Below are positions 22,183-23,072 of a stretch of 23,072 bases of DNA, in pieces. The position numbers were made by a program, and so were the translations under genes. The first letter of the stretch is position 1; each line of letters begins with the position of its first letter. Source of the DNA: Thiotrichales bacterium (lineage in GTDB: Bacteria > Pseudomonadota > Gammaproteobacteria > UWMA-0217); NCBI GenBank assembly GCA_024763135.1, contig JANTGD010000010.1, forward strand, positions 1-23,072. Reading direction: 5' to 3'. The notes under the pieces are model-generated. The model searched no databases. It was not told the DNA's origin and worked only from the letters and a program-made list of their open reading frames with translations.

Positions 22183-22653
22183 TTAATCGATGCTTGCGAC
22201 AACGCTTGTGCAGTTGCTGAGACTCAATACCGCAGGCTCCAGGGAGAAAGTAAACGGAGCGGCTTTCTTCAAGGCATTCAGCCCCAAGAGATTCCGCGTG
22301 TTCGAGGGTGTTTCAGCGACATCGATATCGCGTATGATGCAACCGCCCAGGGTGAGTTCTTTGACTTTGTAGACTGGCAAAACACAAATATCGCCATTGG
22401 CCAGAATACCTTCCACTTCTCCGGTGCGGATGGCGTGACCGGATCTGAGCAGATGGTGGATCAAGTCTTTGTTCAGTGCGGTGTAGCCCGCGCCTGTATC
22501 GACGAGTAAATCGAACTGTTGATTGCCCGCCGAGGCATCCACATAAAATGTCGCGGTGCCTTTCTCTTTCATGGGCACAATGGTAGCGACGTCCTGCGCG
22601 AGACCAAAGTTTGAAAAGAGCAGTGCGAGTATGATGAAGGTGAGTCTGAGCAC
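22183..22653 (-). CDS. Secreted retropepsin-like aspartyl protease (clan AA), small
   Basis: Predicted exported protein of 156 residues. The signal peptide MLRLTFIILALLFSNFGLAQ has a likely cleavage after Ala19 or Gln20. The mature part has one retropepsin-type fold: strands GTATFYVDASAGNQQFDLLV leading to the active-site motif VDTGAGYTAL (Asp52-Thr-Gly), later LPVYKVKELTLGG, and the hydrophobic-Gly pattern NLLGLNALKKAAPFTF. Such one-domain proteins act as homodimers in known members; substrate and role are unknown. The GTG start is supported by AGGAGA (22662-22667) 8 nt upstream. It is an isolated gene between two repeat-containing gaps, with no operon partner. Confidence 0.85.
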   Translation of the reverse strand: MLRLTFIILALLFSNFGLAQDVATIVPMKEKGTATFYVDASAGNQQFDLLVDTGAGYTALNKDLIHHLLRSGHAIRTGEVEGILANGDICVLPVYKVKELTLGGCIIRDIDVAETPSNTRNLLGLNALKKAAPFTFSLEPAVLSLSNCTSVVASID

Positions 22654-22661
22654 TATCGTCT

Positions 22662-22667
22662 TCTCCT
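22662..22667 (-). promoter_or_regulatory. Ribosome binding site that sets the protease GTG start
   Basis: AGGAGA on the minus strand lies 8 nt before GTG at 22651-22653, a standard spacing, and supports the start with the signal peptide. Confidence 0.6.
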
Positions 22668-22685
22668 GGGCGCGGTGGATCGCCC

Positions 22686-22763
22686 GATAAACGGTGGATT
22701 TCGAGACCTTAGCACTGTTATCGAGCCGCGCTCAAGTAAAAACAAGCAGACTGATAAACGGTG
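22686..22763 (+). repeat. 11-bp direct repeat upstream of the protease gene
   Basis: GATAAACGGTG occurs at 22686-22696 and 22753-22763, 67 bp apart start to start, each followed closely by GATTT. They could be paired regulator sites for the protease gene or degenerate repeat DNA. The rest of 22654-22802 shows no gene. Confidence 0.4.
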
Positions 22764-22802
22764 CAGATTTTGGGCGTGAGCGGTTGGTTGGCTGACAACG
22801 CG

Positions 22803-22981
22803 AGTACATCGTCCAGTTTAAACTGGCGGACTCAGTTATCCTGACCGCATTTCTCGGTAGGCGCACTTCGCAGGTAATCGCTGGCTATTGCGAAGATCCG
22901 CCACGCAGAAGTGGGCGATTTTGCGCCGCAAGATGCCGTGTTACGAATTGATCGGAGCTTCCTTAAGCTAGACGATGTACT
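22803..22981 (+). repeat. Tandem repeat unit 1 (about 179 bp), palindromic element
   Basis: The unit begins AGTACATCGTCCAG and includes the palindrome CCAGTTTAAACTGG, then GGTAGGCGCACTTCGCAGG. Next is a hairpin with arms CTTCGCA (22866-22872) and TGCGAAG (22889-22895), then GATCCGCC and GTGGGCGATTTTGC. From 22873 to 22940 it matches the reverse complement of the left-end element (1-64). The tag repeat copy 3 is inside it. The unit restarts at 22982. Confidence 0.75.
22945..22966 (+). repeat. Short dispersed tag repeat, copy 3
   Basis: GAATTGATCGGAGCTTCC plus TTAA, two mismatches from the identical tags at 120-141 and 21980-22001. It lies inside the tandem unit 22803-22981, directly after the palindromic part. 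Confidence 0.65.
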
Positions 22982-23072
22982 AGTACCTCGTCCAGCTTAA
23001 AATGACGGGCGCAGTTGTCCTGTCTGCATGCCTGGGTAGGCGCACTTCGCAGGGAATGGTTGTTCCCTTCCC
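22982..23072 (+). repeat. Tandem repeat unit 2, cut by the window end
   Basis: It starts AGTACCTCGTCCAG and follows unit 1 with about 60 of the first 72 bases identical by eye, including an unbroken GGTAGGCGCACTTCGCAGG. After that it diverges into a different hairpin (AGGGAA ... TTCCCT). The end of the unit lies outside the window, so the array may continue. Confidence 0.7.

Noticed and set aside
22803..23072. CRISPR array at the right end
   Set aside because: Units are about 179 bp and similar throughout, with no short direct repeats separated by unique spacers and no cas genes.

Overview
The window comes from a gammaproteobacterium that is probably not an enteric. By eye the GC content is slightly above 50%. 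Gene order closely follows the conserved block known from Pseudomonas and Escherichia: npr-rapZ-ptsN-hpf-rpoN-lptBAC-kdsCD-yrbG / mlaFEDCB-murA, and, as in Pseudomonas, murA-hisG-hisD-hisC-algW-nif3. An HPr kinase and a mannose-type EIIA are additions that point to a non-enteric lineage. The species cannot be named from the sequence.

Layout. Positions 1-299 are non-coding and full of repeats. Positions 300-10110, all on the minus strand, read in transcription order: yrbG, kdsD, kdsC, lptC, lptA, lptB (cation exchanger, Kdo synthesis, LPS transport), then rpoN, hpf, ptsN, hprK, rapZ, EIIA(Man)-like and HPr (sigma-54 and regulatory PTS). A 572-bp divergent gap follows. On the plus strand come mlaF, mlaE, mlaD, a 580-bp non-coding interruption, mlaC, mlaB, then murA, hisG, aroG, hisD, hisC. 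A DegS/AlgW-type protease (minus) converges on hisC and diverges from nif3 (plus). A small secreted retropepsin-like protein (minus) lies between repeat-bearing gaps, and the right end (22803-23072) is a tandem repeat.

How the genes work together. Much of the window serves the Gram-negative envelope: KdsD and KdsC make Kdo, LptB/A/C move LPS outward, MlaFEDCB handles phospholipid traffic, MurA starts peptidoglycan synthesis, and AlgW senses misfolded outer-membrane proteins. The regulatory PTS (HPr with His15 and Ser46, EIIA(Man), PtsN, HprK, RapZ) presumably links nutrient status to envelope and nitrogen control beside rpoN. The his genes carry an embedded DAHP synthase gene.

Most unusual points: an HprK that has lost two family signature positions; an aroG-type gene embedded between hisG and hisD with abutting or overlapping ends; a repeat-filled break inside the mla operon whose repeat matches one at the left end; and a family of palindromic repeats at both ends of the window in opposite orientation. 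I found no CRISPR array, tRNA, rRNA, transposase, phage gene or defence system. No clearly new multi-gene system is visible; the undescribed material is mainly the repeats.
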